Positions 38,553 through 48,006 of a stretch of 64,000 nucleotides of DNA are shown here, in pieces. The notes under the pieces were generated by a model. The model ran no database searches and was not told the DNA's origin. It was given only the letters and a program-made list of their open reading frames with translations. The stretch comes from Vibrio sonorensis (GTDB taxonomy: Bacteria > Pseudomonadota > Gammaproteobacteria > Enterobacterales > Vibrionaceae): contig NZ_LJJE01000002.1 in NCBI RefSeq assembly GCF_001854765.1, positions 1 to 64,000 on the forward strand, written 5' to 3'. Position numbers and translations under genes: made by a program. How positions within the stretch are numbered: position 1 is the stretch's first letter; every line of letters begins with the position of its first letter.

Positions 38553-40157
38553 ATGGCAATCGAAATTAATGTACCTGACATCGGTGCGGATGAGGTTGAA
38601 GTTACTGAGATTCTTGTAAGCGTTGGTGACAAGGTCGAAGAAGAGCAGTCTCTGATCACTGTTGAAGGCGACAAAGCTTCTATGGAAGTTCCTGCGTCTC
38701 AAGCGGGTATTGTTAAAGAAATCAAAGTAGCGGAAGGTGATTCGGTTACGACGGGTTCTCTAATCATGATTTTCGAAGCAGATGCGGCCGGCACACCGGC
38801 TGCAACTGAAGAAGCTCCAGCAGAAGCTCCAGCAGCAGCTCCGGCTCCAGCGGCAGCGGCAGAACTGAAAGAAGTTCACGTACCTGATATCGGTGGCGAC
38901 GAAGTTGAAGTTACTGAAATCATGGTAGCAATTGGCGACGGCATTGAAGAAGAGCAGTCTTTGATCACGGTAGAAGGCGATAAGGCTTCTATGGAAGTAC
39001 CAGCGCCTTTTGCTGGTACACTGAAAGAGATCAAAGTCGCAGCGGGCGATAAAGTTTCAACTGGCTCTCTGATCATGGTATTTGAAACAGCAGGTTCAGG
39101 TGCTCCAGCGGCACCAGTTGCTGAGCAAGCACCAGCAGCGGCTCCAGCTAAGCCTGAAGCCCCAGTTGAATCAGCTAAATCTGAAGCTCCGGCAGCACCA
39201 GCGGCAGGCGATTTCCAAGAAAACAACGAGTACGCACACGCGTCTCCAGTCGTTCGTCGTCTTGCTCGTGAGTTTGGTGTTAACCTTTCTAAGGTTAAAG
39301 GAAGTGGTCGTAAGAGCCGCATCCTGAAAGAAGACGTTCAAAACTACGTGAAAGATGCGCTTAAGCGTCTTGAGTCTGGTGCAGCGGGCTCTGGCAAGGG
39401 TGACGGAAGTGCACTTGGTCTACTACCGTGGCCGAAAGTGGACTTCAGCAAATTTGGTGAAACAGAAGTTCAGAAGCTTTCTAAGATCAAGAAGATCTCT
39501 GGTGCGAACCTTCACCGCAACTGGGTAATGATCCCTCATGTTACTCAGTGGGATAACGCTGATATCACTGAGCTAGAAGCGTTCCGTAAAGAACAGAACG
39601 CGATTGAAGCGAAGAAAGATTCTGGTATGAAGATCACTCCTCTTGTGTTCATCATGAAAGCGGCAGCGAAAGCGCTAGAAGCCTTCCCAGCGTTCAACTC
39701 TTCACTATCTGAAGATGGCGAAAGCATTATTCTTAAGAAATACGTGAACATCGGTATTGCTGTTGATACGCCAAACGGTCTTGTTGTTCCTGTATTTAAA
39801 GATGTGAACAAGAAGGGTATCTACGAGCTGTCAGAAGAACTAATGGCGGTATCTAAGAAAGCGCGCGCTGGTAAGCTAACTGCTGCAGATATGCAGGGTG
39901 GCTGTTTCACTATCTCAAGTCTTGGCGGTATTGGTGGTACTTCGTTTACGCCAATCGTAAATGCACCAGAAGTTGGTATTCTAGGTGTATCTAAGTCTGA
40001 GATGAAGCCAGTTTGGAATGGTAAAGAGTTTGAACCACGCCTACAGCTTCCACTGTCTCTTTCATACGACCACCGTGTGATCGATGGTGCTGAAGGTGCG
40101 CGTTTTGTGACTTACCTAAACGCTTGTCTATCTGACATTCGTCGTCTTGTTCTTTAA
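38553..40157 (+). CDS. aceF: Pyruvate dehydrogenase E2 (dihydrolipoamide acetyltransferase) with two lipoyl domains
   Basis: AceF transfers acetyl groups to CoA and forms the core of the complex. The 534-residue protein has two lipoyl domains (residues ~2-76 and ~106-180), each with the lipoylated lysine in [12 protein letters not shown]. They are joined by Ala/Pro-rich linkers. Next are the E1/E3-binding domain ([20 protein letters not shown], ~225) and the catalytic domain with the active-site motif [17 protein letters not shown]. coli AceF has three lipoyl domains (~630 residues), so this one is about one domain shorter. Thirty nt separate it from aceE. Confidence 0.96.
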   Translation: MAIEINVPDIGADEVEVTEILVSVGDKVEEEQSLITVEGDKASMEVPASQAGIVKEIKVAEGDSVTTGSLIMIFEADAAGTPAATEEAPAEAPAAAPAPAAAAELKEVHVPDIGGDEVEVTEIMVAIGDGIEEEQSLITVEGDKASMEVPAPFAGTLKEIKVAAGDKVSTGSLIMVFETAGSGAPAAPVAEQAPAAAPAKPEAPVESAKSEAPAAPAAGDFQENNEYAHASPVVRRLAREFGVNLSKVKGSGRKSRILKEDVQNYVKDALKRLESGAAGSGKGDGSALGLLPWPKVDFSKFGETEVQKLSKIKKISGANLHRNWVMIPHVTQWDNADITELEAFRKEQNAIEAKKDSGMKITPLVFIMKAAAKALEAFPAFNSSLSEDGESIILKKYVNIGIAVDTPNGLVVPVFKDVNKKGIYELSEELMAVSKKARAGKLTAADMQGGCFTISSLGGIGGTSFTPIVNAPEVGILGVSKSEMKPVWNGKEFEPRLQLPLSLSYDHRVIDGAEGARFVTYLNACLSDIRRLVL

Positions 40158-40175
40158 TTAGAGCGAAGATTTAAA

Positions 40176-40197
40176 AGAGGCGGCTTAAGCCGCCTCT
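40176..40197 (+). terminator. Hairpin after aceF (weak terminator or mRNA stem)
   Basis: Perfect 9-bp GC-rich stem AGAGGCGGC/GCCGCCTCT with a TTAA loop, 18 nt past the aceF stop. There is no T tract, so it may protect the mRNA end or only partly terminate before lpdA. Confidence 0.5.
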
Positions 40198-40435
40198 GTG
40201 CCAATAACCACGGTTGTTGCACGGTAATTTGTTTACTGACAATTTGGTTACATTGGCTGTTTTTATAATCGAATTGTTGTCTGGCTCACAGGCTAAATGG
40301 ATTTACTTTTCACACCATTAACATCTCTGTAAACTGTTGGCGGTCTGAAAATAATTGTTTAAAACAAAACGACTTTGAACAAACCTAATCTATACCCACT
40401 CAGCCTGTTAGGGATAATGACTACAAGAGGTCAAA

Positions 40436-41863
40436 ATGAGCAAAGAAATTAAAGCCCAAGTGGTAGTACTTGGTGCAGGTCCTGCTGGTTACTCCGCTGC
40501 ATTCCGTTGTGCAGACTTAGGTCTGGAAACCGTTCTTATCGAGCGTTACAGCACTCTAGGTGGTGTTTGTCTTAATGTGGGTTGTATCCCATCAAAAGCA
40601 CTCCTTCACGTTGCAAAAGTAATCGAAGAAGCGAAAGCACTCGCTGATCACGGCATCGTATTCGGTGAGCCTCAAACGGACATCGACAAAATCCGTCTTT
40701 GGAAAGAAAAAGTTATCAACCAGTTGACTGGTGGTCTTGGCGGTATGGCTAAGATGCGTAAAGTGAACGTGGTAAACGGTTTTGGTAAGTTCACTGGCCC
40801 TAACTCTATCGAAGTTGAAGGCGAAGATGGCAAAACGGTTGTGAACTTTGACAACGCGATTGTTGCTGCGGGTTCTCGTCCTATTAAGCTGCCATTTATC
40901 CCACATGAAGATCCACGAATCTGGGATTCAACTGACGCTCTAGAGCTAAAAGAAGTTCCGGGTAAGCTACTTATCATGGGGGGCGGTATCATCGGTCTAG
41001 AAATGGGTACGGTATACCACTCTCTAGGTTCTCAGATCGACGTGGTAGAAATGTTCGATCAAGTTATCCCAGCAGCGGATAAAGATATCGTTAAGGTTTA
41101 CACCAAACGCATTAAGAACAAGTTTAACTTGATGCTTGAAACCAAAGTAACAGCAGTTGAAGCGAAAGAAGATGGTATCTACGTTTCAATGGAAGGTAAA
41201 AAAGCACCTGCTGAAGCTGAGCGCTATGATGCTGTGCTGGTTGCTATTGGTCGTGTACCGAACGGTCAACTTCTCGATGCTGAAAAAGCGGGTCTTGAAG
41301 TTGATGAGCGCGGCTTTATCAACGTTGATAAGCAGATGCGTACTAACGTCCCTCACATCTTTGCTATCGGCGATATCGTTGGTCAACCAATGCTTGCTCA
41401 CAAAGGTGTGCATGAAGGTCACGTTGCCGCTGAGGTTATTGCTGGTAAGAAGCACTACTTCGACCCTAAAGTTATTCCTTCAATCGCTTACACTGAGCCA
41501 GAAGTGGCATGGGTTGGTAAGACTGAGAAAGAAGCGAAGGAAGAAGGCATCAAGTACGAAACAGCAACCTTCCCTTGGGCAGCATCTGGTCGTGCAATCG
41601 CGTCAGATTGTGCAGACGGTATGACTAAGCTGATTTTCGACAAAGAGACAAACCGCGTAATTGGTGGTGCTATCGTTGGTACTAACGGTGGTGAGCTACT
41701 TGGCGAAATTGGTTTGGCAATCGAAATGGGTTGTGATGCAGAAGATATCGCTCTTACGATTCACGCGCACCCGACTCTACACGAATCTGTAGGTCTGGCA
41801 GCTGAAGTGTTTGAAGGCACGATTACTGATCTTCCAAATCCAAAAGCGAAGAAGAAAAAGTAA
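40436..41863 (+). CDS. lpdA: Dihydrolipoamide dehydrogenase (E3)
   Basis: Lpd reoxidises dihydrolipoyl groups of the pyruvate and 2-oxoglutarate dehydrogenases and the glycine cleavage system. The 475-residue flavoprotein shows the FAD motif VVLGAGPAGYSAAF, the redox disulfide GGVCLNVGCIPSK (residues ~44-56), the NAD motif MGGGIIGLEMG and the C-terminal HAHPTLHES with the catalytic His-Glu pair. A 278-nt gap from aceF suggests it has its own promoter as well as read-through, as in E. coli. Confidence 0.97.
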   Translation: MSKEIKAQVVVLGAGPAGYSAAFRCADLGLETVLIERYSTLGGVCLNVGCIPSKALLHVAKVIEEAKALADHGIVFGEPQTDIDKIRLWKEKVINQLTGGLGGMAKMRKVNVVNGFGKFTGPNSIEVEGEDGKTVVNFDNAIVAAGSRPIKLPFIPHEDPRIWDSTDALELKEVPGKLLIMGGGIIGLEMGTVYHSLGSQIDVVEMFDQVIPAADKDIVKVYTKRIKNKFNLMLETKVTAVEAKEDGIYVSMEGKKAPAEAERYDAVLVAIGRVPNGQLLDAEKAGLEVDERGFINVDKQMRTNVPHIFAIGDIVGQPMLAHKGVHEGHVAAEVIAGKKHYFDPKVIPSIAYTEPEVAWVGKTEKEAKEEGIKYETATFPWAASGRAIASDCADGMTKLIFDKETNRVIGGAIVGTNGGELLGEIGLAIEMGCDAEDIALTIHAHPTLHESVGLAAEVFEGTITDLPNPKAKKKK

Positions 41864-41876
41864 GCCCTAAGAAAAC

Positions 41877-41910
41877 AAAAAAACCGCTGTTTGAAAACAG
41901 CGGTTTTTTT
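41877..41910. terminator. Terminator between lpdA and the convergent luxR-type gene
   Basis: About 15-bp stem built around AAACCGCTGTT/AACAGCGGTTT with a TGAA loop and flanking A and T runs; suits both convergent genes. Confidence 0.88.
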
Positions 41911-41924
41911 GTTTCAGCGAAAGC

Positions 41925-42536
41925 TTAATCGTGCTTGTAGATGCAAAGCATATCAAGATAGCTTTCAGTCAGACGACTAATGGTCGCTGCATCCTTCACA
42001 CGGTTTGCCTGTACGAACAGTGAGTAGCAAATACCGTGGAACAGAGTGGCGAGATCCGAGGCATCGTGATGGTCACACACTTCTTGGCGCTCGATGGCGC
42101 GCACAAACATGTTTTGTACGAGTAACTGGTTATTTTTGTTACTTGTTACAAACAAAGGCCACACTTCATCACGCGTCGATGCACTCCATTCAAACCACAC
42201 TTTCAACCAGTGACAATCATTGAGGACAAGTTGAGTCATCTCTGTTGTCAGGTTGTGAAGGTTTTCTTTTGCATGTAGGTCAACATCTATGTTGTCTGCT
42301 AAGAAATTAGAGAACTGGCGTACCACGTGGTTAAGTACATCATCAACAAGATCTTCTCTGGTTGGGAAGTAGTTAAACACGGTTGCCACTGAGACTTGAG
42401 CAATATCGGCGATATCAGCATGACCACCGCGTCCGATACCTCTACGAGCAAACACTTCTAGAGAAATTTCCATCAGTTGCTGCTTACGCTTTTGAGGTGA
42501 AAGGCGCGTACGCGGTCTTTTCGCTATAGTATCCAT
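41925..42536 (-). CDS. luxR: Quorum-sensing master regulator, LuxR/HapR/OpaR/SmcR family (TetR fold)
   Basis: The 203-residue protein matches the Vibrio LuxR/HapR group nearly throughout: DTIAKRPRTRLSP, EVFARRGIGRGGHADIA, then the DNA-recognition helix QVSVATVFNYFPTREDLV (residues ~48-65). The ligand-pocket/dimer region includes WFEWSASTRDEVWPLFV and FHGICYSLFVQANR. This is the master regulator made at high cell density, not the acyl-homoserine-lactone LuxR of V. fischeri. Neighbours lpdA and hpt are as I recall for the V. harveyi/parahaemolyticus clade. The leader carries a likely Qrr small-RNA pairing site. The symbol depends on species (luxR, hapR, opaR, smcR). Confidence 0.95.
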   Translation of the reverse strand: MDTIAKRPRTRLSPQKRKQQLMEISLEVFARRGIGRGGHADIADIAQVSVATVFNYFPTREDLVDDVLNHVVRQFSNFLADNIDVDLHAKENLHNLTTEMTQLVLNDCHWLKVWFEWSASTRDEVWPLFVTSNKNNQLLVQNMFVRAIERQEVCDHHDASDLATLFHGICYSLFVQANRVKDAATISRLTESYLDMLCIYKHD

Positions 42537-42550
42537 ATTATGTATATCCT

Positions 42551-42570
42551 TGCCATTTGAGTTGTTAGTA
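42551..42570 (-). promoter_or_regulatory. Probable Qrr sRNA pairing site in the luxR leader
   Basis: The minus-strand leader reads CTAACAACTCAAATGGCA (42552-42568 on the plus strand is its complement). CTAACAAC can pair with the GUUGUUAG core and TGGC with the GCCA core of known Vibrio Qrr RNAs. It overlaps the region just before the ribosome binding site AAGGA. Recalled from Qrr-hapR/luxR pairing; the pairing itself was not computed. Confidence 0.6.
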
Positions 42571-42577
42571 GTTTTTC

Positions 42578-42591
42578 AAGGGCTTTGCCCT
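42578..42591 (-). promoter_or_regulatory. Short hairpin in the luxR 5' leader
   Basis: AGGGC-AAAG-CCCT-type stem of about 5 bp on the minus strand, about 10 nt upstream of the proposed Qrr site. Possible role in Hfq/Qrr access. Confidence 0.35.
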
Positions 42592-42973
42592 AGTTATTAT
42601 TTTATTATTTGCATATAGCTCTATGAGTGTAATGGTGCATATCAAATAGGTCAACGTTTTCAGAGTAATTTATAATCAGAATTATTAATATGGCTGATAA
42701 GTAGAGCTAGACTGGCTTTTGCGTAAACGTTTCACTCAAATGACAAGGAGTGATAAACTACCGCCTCACTAAAATACGGTGTCTATACTTGAGTGATGTA
42801 CACCGAAATCAATCTAAATAACAAGCAGTTAAATTGAGTTGTCTAACTATATGAATGTTAATTAGTTTATGAGCTCAGTAGTGTTGTAAACAGCAGTACA
42901 AAATTTACAGCTTGTGTACATTATTTGAAACGATAGTGATTTGATTGGTCAACGAAGCAAAAACGAGTTTGGT

Positions 42974-43504
42974 ATGAAACATACAGTAGAAGTCATGATT
43001 TCTGAGCAGGATGTTCAGGATAGAGTCCGTGAACTGGGTAAACAGATCACCGCTCACTACCAAGGAAGTGAAGACTTAGTAGTAGTAGGGTTGCTGCGCG
43101 GCTCCTTTGTTTTTATGGCGGATTTAGCGCGTCAAATTAAACTGACTCACCAAGTCGACTTTATGACCGCATCAAGCTACGGCAATACAATGGAAAGCTC
43201 TCGCGATGTCCGAATCCTAAAAGACTTGGATGACGATATCAAAGGCAAAGATGTCCTGATTATCGAAGACATCATTGATACTGGTAATACGCTTAACAAG
43301 ATCAAAGAGATCCTATCTCTGCGCGAGCCTAAATCCATAGCTATCTGTACGCTGTTGGACAAGCCTTCTCGTCGCGAAGTGAATGTTGACGTAGATTGGA
43401 TTGGTTTTGAGATTCCGGACGAGTTTGTTGTAGGTGTGGGTATCGACTATGCACAAAAATACCGCCACCTGCCATTTATCGGCAAAGTAATACCACAAGA
43501 GTAA
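42974..43504 (+). CDS. hpt: Hypoxanthine phosphoribosyltransferase
   Basis: Hpt salvages hypoxanthine and guanine with PRPP. The 176-residue protein begins [18 protein letters not shown]. It shows [14 protein letters not shown], the PRPP-binding motif [14 protein letters not shown] (residues ~98-111) and the DKPSRR loop. The frame is open to 42941, but family similarity starts at 42974. It is divergent from the luxR-type gene and convergent with can. Confidence 0.95.
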   Translation: MKHTVEVMISEQDVQDRVRELGKQITAHYQGSEDLVVVGLLRGSFVFMADLARQIKLTHQVDFMTASSYGNTMESSRDVRILKDLDDDIKGKDVLIIEDIIDTGNTLNKIKEILSLREPKSIAICTLLDKPSRREVNVDVDWIGFEIPDEFVVGVGIDYAQKYRHLPFIGKVIPQE

Positions 43505-43532
43505 GCGAATACGCTGAAATGAAGATAAGAGC

Positions 43533-43560
43533 AAGTGCCCGTATTAAACCGGGCACTTTT
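43533..43560. terminator. Shared hpt/can terminator
   Basis: 9-bp stem AAGTGCCCG/CGGGCACTT with an 8-nt loop and TTTT. The stop codon of the convergent gene can (43544-43546) lies inside the loop, so the hairpin includes its last codons. Confidence 0.75.
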
Positions 43561-44224
43561 CGTTTGATTTGAGAATATCAGAGCTGAGTATTTTAGACAT
43601 CGCAGCTTGGTAGTTCACTTCTAGGCTCTCTCTGCTGCGGCAGTTCACTCCTAAATCTTGAAGCTTTCCATCCCCGATACCATACACAACGCCGTGTATT
43701 TCCACTTGTTGGCCGCGATCCCAAGCATTTTGCAGAATGGTCGAATTTCCAAGGTTATACACTTGCTCTGCGACGTTGATTTCACAAAGTTTGTCCGCCC
43801 ATTTTTCTCTTGGAAGGTTACCTAGCCAGTTGCGATGCTTTAAATAGAGATCGCGAATATGGAGCAACCAGTTGTTGATAAGCCCCAACTGAGGGTTATC
43901 GATTGCTGCGTTTACGCCACCACACCCATAGTGTCCACACACAATAATATGGTTCACTTCGAGTACATCGACGGCGTATTGAACGACAGAGAGACAGTTG
44001 AGATCAGTATGAATAACTTGGTTAGCGACGTTGCGGTGAACAAAAAGTTCGCCGGAGTAGAGACCGGTAAGACGTTCTGCTGGCACGCGACTGTCTGAAC
44101 ACCCTATCCAGAGAAACCCCGGGTTTTGTCCTTCTTCCAGTTTGGAGAAGTATTCCGGTTTTTCAGATTTAATGGATTGCGACCAGTCAGCGTTGTTTTT
44201 GAATAACTGCTTGATTTCAGGCAT
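43544..44224 (-). CDS. can: Beta-class carbonic anhydrase
   Basis: Can interconverts CO2 and bicarbonate in the cytosol, which is needed for growth in air. The 226-residue protein shows the zinc ligands in IGCSDSRVP (Cys42, Asp44) and CGHYGCGGV (His ~98, Cys ~101). I start at [16 protein letters not shown] (44224), the family start; an alternative lies 14 codons upstream. Length is like E. coli Can (220). Divergent from a SulP transporter, which may supply bicarbonate. Confidence 0.95.
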   Translation of the reverse strand: MPEIKQLFKNNADWSQSIKSEKPEYFSKLEEGQNPGFLWIGCSDSRVPAERLTGLYSGELFVHRNVANQVIHTDLNCLSVVQYAVDVLEVNHIIVCGHYGCGGVNAAIDNPQLGLINNWLLHIRDLYLKHRNWLGNLPREKWADKLCEINVAEQVYNLGNSTILQNAWDRGQQVEIHGVVYGIGDGKLQDLGVNCRSRESLEVNYQAAMSKILSSDILKSNEKCPV

Positions 44225-44466
44225 TTTCTTACAACTTTTAAAATTAACTAACCCCACTATACACAATGTTACAAATTAAGACCCACAAAAAGTGTGCGAT
44301 TTCCCACTCATCTGACTTCTTCGAGCGATAAAAAACATAAACTTACCCTGTTTTATTTCCATGTATTATAGGAATGGAAAAACGTGATCAACTTAATGGT
44401 TTTTTAGTCATTAAACATTTGCTAAATTGATGCGGTTTACGCGTTAAAAAAGCAGGGAGCGATAAG

Positions 44467-46137
44467 TTGTTTGGAAATCGATTTCAAGATATCAACCTAA
44501 AGGGTGATCTGTTTGGCGGAGTGACCACGGCGATTATTTCGCTACCGCTAGCACTTGCCTTTGGTGTTGCCTCTGGTGCCGGAGCTGAAGCTGGCTTGTG
44601 GGGCGCCATTATGGTTGGCCTATTTGCTGCGCTTTTTGGTGGTTCTTCTACACTCATTTCTGAGCCAACAGGTCCAATGACGGTGATTATGACCGCCGTT
44701 TTGACCAGTATGATGGCTAAGTACCCGGAAACGGGAATGGCGATGACCTTTACGGTTGTCATGATGGCTGGCGCGTTTCAGATAGTCTTAGGGACATTAA
44801 AGTTGGGTAAATACATCACTTTGATGCCCTATAGCGTTATCTCAGGATTTATGTCAGGTATCGGCGTCATACTGATTATTCTCCAGCTTTCGCCTCTACT
44901 AGGGCACGCTGCCCCAGCTGGTGGGGTAACGGGGACACTAGCCGCCTTGCCAGATACCGTTTCAAACATGAAGTTTAGCGAGCTTTTCCTCGGCTTGTTA
45001 ACCCTTGGTATTCTGTTTTTCTTCCCTAAAGAGTATCGCCGATACGTGCCAGCGCAGTTGGTGGCGCTGGTAGCGGTCACCTTACTGTCGGTCATCGTTT
45101 TTGATACCCAAGACATTCGTCGAATTGGCGAAATCCCCGTAGGCTTACCTTCTCTGGTTATTCCACATTTTACCGCTGACCAATTCACGACTATGGTTAT
45201 TGACGCTATGGTACTGGGTACCTTGGGGTGTATTGATACCTTATTAACCGCGGTTATTGGCGACTCTCTTACTCGTAAAGAGCACGATTCAGATAAAGAA
45301 CTGCGCGGCCAAGGTCTCGCCAATATGATTTCAGGTCTCTTTGGCGCATTGCCGGGAGCGGGTGCGACTATGGGGACGGTGACCAATATTCAGGTCGGGG
45401 CTCGTTCACCTCTTTCAGGTGTGACCCGAGCGCTTGTACTGGCACTGGTGGTTTTGGTCGCTGGTGGATTGACCGAGCCAATTCCAATGGCTGTATTGGC
45501 GGGGATCGCAGTATACGTCGGTTTTAATATCTTGGACTGGAGCTTTATCCAGCGAGCGCACCGTGTGAGTGTACAAGGTATGGCCATTATGTACGGTGTA
45601 ATGCTGCTTACCGTGTTTGTCGACCTAATTGTTGCCGTCGGTCTCGGTGTATTTATATCGAATGTTCTGATTATTGAACGCCTGAGTCGCGAGCAAGCTC
45701 GCCAAGTTAAAGCGATCAGTGATGCGGACGAAGACTCTGTTCCACTGACTGACAGCGAACGGGCCTTGCTTGATAGAGCCAAGGGCAAGGTACTTTTCTT
45801 CTACTTGTCTGGGCCAATGATTTTCAGTGTTTCCAAAGCCATTTCTCGCCAGCACACGAGTATTGCAGATTACGAAGCCATGGTGTTGGATTTGACTGAT
45901 GTTCCTATGATCGATGTTACCGTCGGTTTAGCACTTGAGAATGCCATCAAAGATGCACTCGATGCCCAGTGTCAGGTTTATCTGCTCTGTCCAAACGAGC
46001 AAACAAGGCAGCAGCTTGAAAAGTTCCAAGTGCTGAACTTAGTACCTGCGGAAAATACCTTCTCATTTAGGTATGAGGCGCTTAAATCTGTTGTAAAACA
46101 CATGGAAACCGATGAGCACCAAGAAAACGCGGTGTAG
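44467..46137 (+). CDS. SulP-family anion transporter with STAS domain (possible bicarbonate transporter)
   Basis: The 556-residue protein has a polytopic SulP domain (about 10-14 hydrophobic segments; signature region GDLFGGVTTAIISLPLALAFGVASG at the start). A C-terminal cytosolic STAS domain runs from about 435 to 550 (VLFFYLSGPMIFSV ... MVLDLTDVPMIDVTV). SulP proteins move sulfate, bicarbonate or dicarboxylates, sometimes with Na+. Divergent pairing with carbonic anhydrase suggests bicarbonate uptake, but that is inference. The start is TTG at 44467 with AGGGAG eight nt upstream. A terminator follows. Confidence 0.88.
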   Translation: MFGNRFQDINLKGDLFGGVTTAIISLPLALAFGVASGAGAEAGLWGAIMVGLFAALFGGSSTLISEPTGPMTVIMTAVLTSMMAKYPETGMAMTFTVVMMAGAFQIVLGTLKLGKYITLMPYSVISGFMSGIGVILIILQLSPLLGHAAPAGGVTGTLAALPDTVSNMKFSELFLGLLTLGILFFFPKEYRRYVPAQLVALVAVTLLSVIVFDTQDIRRIGEIPVGLPSLVIPHFTADQFTTMVIDAMVLGTLGCIDTLLTAVIGDSLTRKEHDSDKELRGQGLANMISGLFGALPGAGATMGTVTNIQVGARSPLSGVTRALVLALVVLVAGGLTEPIPMAVLAGIAVYVGFNILDWSFIQRAHRVSVQGMAIMYGVMLLTVFVDLIVAVGLGVFISNVLIIERLSREQARQVKAISDADEDSVPLTDSERALLDRAKGKVLFFYLSGPMIFSVSKAISRQHTSIADYEAMVLDLTDVPMIDVTVGLALENAIKDALDAQCQVYLLCPNEQTRQQLEKFQVLNLVPAENTFSFRYEALKSVVKHMETDEHQENAV

Positions 46138-46153
46138 CGGTTAATAGAAAGAG

Positions 46154-46182
46154 AAAACGCAGCGATGACGCTGCGTTTTTTT
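46154..46182 (+). terminator. Terminator after the SulP gene
   Basis: Perfect 11-bp stem AAAACGCAGCG/CGCTGCGTTTT with an ATGA loop and a T tract. Confidence 0.88.
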
Positions 46183-46270
46183 ATGTCTTAAGGGCTTTAT
46201 TAGGGGTTGAATTTTCTTTATATCAGCATCATCTGATAGAAGAGAACGCATAATATGGCGATGAAAGCGA

Positions 46271-47187
46271 ATGTACGCATTAGAAATAGAACAACTAAGA
46301 AAGACCTATGCTGGTGGTTTCGAAGCCTCAAGGGGGTAAGCCTAACTGTGGAAAAAGGCGACTTCTACGCGCTTCTTGGACCCAATGGCGCAGGAAAATC
46401 GACGACTATCGGGGTTATTTCTTCTCTGGTTAATAAAACTTCGGGAAAAGTCAGAGTTTTTGGTCATGATATCGATACCGACCTTGAGCTCGCCAAGCAG
46501 AGCCTTGGCCTCGTCCCACAAGAATTTAACTTTAACCAGTTTGAGACGGTAGAGCAGATCGTTCTACAACAAGCAGGCTATTACGGAGTTTCAAAGTCTT
46601 TAGCCAAAGAGAGAGCGAAAAAGTACCTCACTCAGTTAGATCTGTGGGAAAAACGCACTGAGAGGGCGCGCAACCTTTCTGGAGGTATGAAGCGCCGTTT
46701 AATGATTGCCAGAGCCTTGATCCACGAACCACAACTACTCATTCTTGATGAGCCAACGGCGGGGGTCGATATCGAACTGCGTCGCTCTATGTGGGATTTC
46801 CTCAAAGAGATCAATGCCAAGCAGGGGATCACGATCATTTTGACCACCCACTACCTCGAAGAAGCAGAAATGTTATGCCGAAACATAGGCATTATTAATC
46901 GAGGTGAGTTAATTGAAAATACATCGATGAAAGATCTGCTGTCTAAACTGCACGTGGAAACGTTTATTCTCGATCTTGCTGAAAACTCGCCGCAGCCAAG
47001 TTTAAAGGGTGTAAATGCCTACTCATTCGAAAATGGCTCGTTGGAAATCGAGGTAGAAAAATCGCAAGGACTGAACGCGATTTTTAGCCAACTCAGCGAA
47101 CAGGGGATCAGCGTTATGTCGATGAGAAACAAAGCCAACCGTTTGGAAGAGCTGTTTGTCAGCATAGTGCGGGGTAATGGAGAGTAA
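46271..47187 (+). CDS. yadG: ABC exporter ATP-binding protein YadG (one-base frameshift near the start)
   Basis: The ATPase subunit shows Walker A GPNGAGKSTT, the Q loop PQEFNFN, the signature LSGGMKRR, Walker B LLILDEPTAGVD and the H loop TTHYLEEAE. Family similarity to E. coli YadG (308 residues) covers the whole length. The true start is the ATG at 46271 (MYALEIEQLRKTYAGGF), but one C is missing at about 46326-46327, so the open frame seems to begin at 46255 with an unrelated sequence. With the base restored it is about 305 residues. It forms an exporter with yadH; the substrate is unknown. Confidence 0.9.
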
Positions 47188-47188
47188 T

Positions 47189-47958
47189 ATGTATCAAATA
47201 TACTGGACGGCGTTTAAAAGCTGCTGGCAAAAGAGATCAATCGCTTTACTCGAATTTGGGTACAAACACTCGTACCGCCAGCGATTACCATGACACTCTA
47301 TTTTGTGATTTTTGGTAGCTTGATCGGTTCAAGAATTGGCGAAATGAACGGTTTTAGCTACATGGAGTATATCGTTCCGGGATTGATTATGATGTCGGTG
47401 ATCACCAACTCTTACTCCAACGTCGCTTCGTCCTTTTTCAGCGCTAAGTTTCAGCGTAATATCGAAGAACTGCTGGTGGCACCAGTCCCCAACTACGTGA
47501 TTATATTCGGCTTTGTAATGGGCGGCGTTGTACGCGGTCTGCTGGTAGGACTGATAGTGACGTTAGTGTCTCTGCTGTTTGTGGATCTGCAGGTAGAGCA
47601 TTGGGGTGTGATAGGTTTTACCGTGTTTTTAACTTCCGTGGTGTTTTCACTTGGCGGACTGATTAACGCTGTGTTTGCGAAAACCTTTGACGATATTTCG
47701 ATTATTCCCACCTTTGTATTAACGCCACTGACATACTTAGGTGGCGTGTTCTATTCCATTAGCTTACTACCTGAGTTTTGGCAGGGCGTTTCGAAGTTAA
47801 ATCCTATCGTTTATATGGTGAATGCGTTTAGGTATGGTTTTTTAGGCGTATCAGATGTAGGTATTTTGACGTCGTTTAGTGTACTTGGGCTATTTCTTGT
47901 TCTTCTATATGGTGTCGCGCACTACTTAGTGTCGAAGGGAATTGGATTGAGAAGTTAA
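47189..47958 (+). CDS. yadH: ABC-2 type permease YadH (one-base frameshift near the start)
   Basis: This is the membrane subunit of the YadGH exporter, with about six transmembrane segments and conserved LIGSRIGEMNGFSYMEYIVPG, FQRNIEELLVAPVP and PTFVLTPLTYLGGVFYS. The start MYQIYWTAFKS at 47189 follows the yadG stop by one base. One T is missing near 47222; with it the frame reads LLAKEINRFTRIWVQTLVPP into the downstream frame (256 residues, as in E. coli YadH). Without it the frame begins only at 47290. Confidence 0.9.
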
Positions 47959-47977
47959 TCGCGGTGATTGAAAAGAG

Positions 47978-48006
47978 AAAGGTCGGCAATGCCGACCTTT
48001 TTTTAC
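47978..48006. terminator. Terminator between yadH and convergent panC
   Basis: Perfect 10-bp stem AAAGGTCGGC/GCCGACCTTT, AAT loop, A and T runs on both sides; it abuts the panC stop codon. Confidence 0.85.

Larger units (their letters stand above)
42537..42973. other. Divergent luxR/hpt regulatory region
   Basis: This 437-nt AT-rich gap holds the luxR leader and presumably both promoters. At 42682-42700 TTATTAATATGGCTGATAA loosely resembles a LuxR/HapR operator (outer TTAT/ATAA) and could serve autorepression, but the match is weak. No ORF or other RNA gene is seen. Confidence 0.4.

Noticed and set aside
38559..39090. Direct DNA repeats as a mobile or satellite element
   Set aside because: They are the two lipoyl-domain modules of aceF.
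40355..40367. TTGTTT-A-AAACAA inverted repeat before lpdA as an operator
   Set aside because: It is low-complexity AT-rich sequence of the kind expected by chance, and matches no regulator I can name with confidence.
42682..42700. LuxR/HapR autoregulatory box as a firm feature
   Set aside because: Only the outer TTAT/ATAA half-sites agree with the consensus; mentioned only in the region entry.
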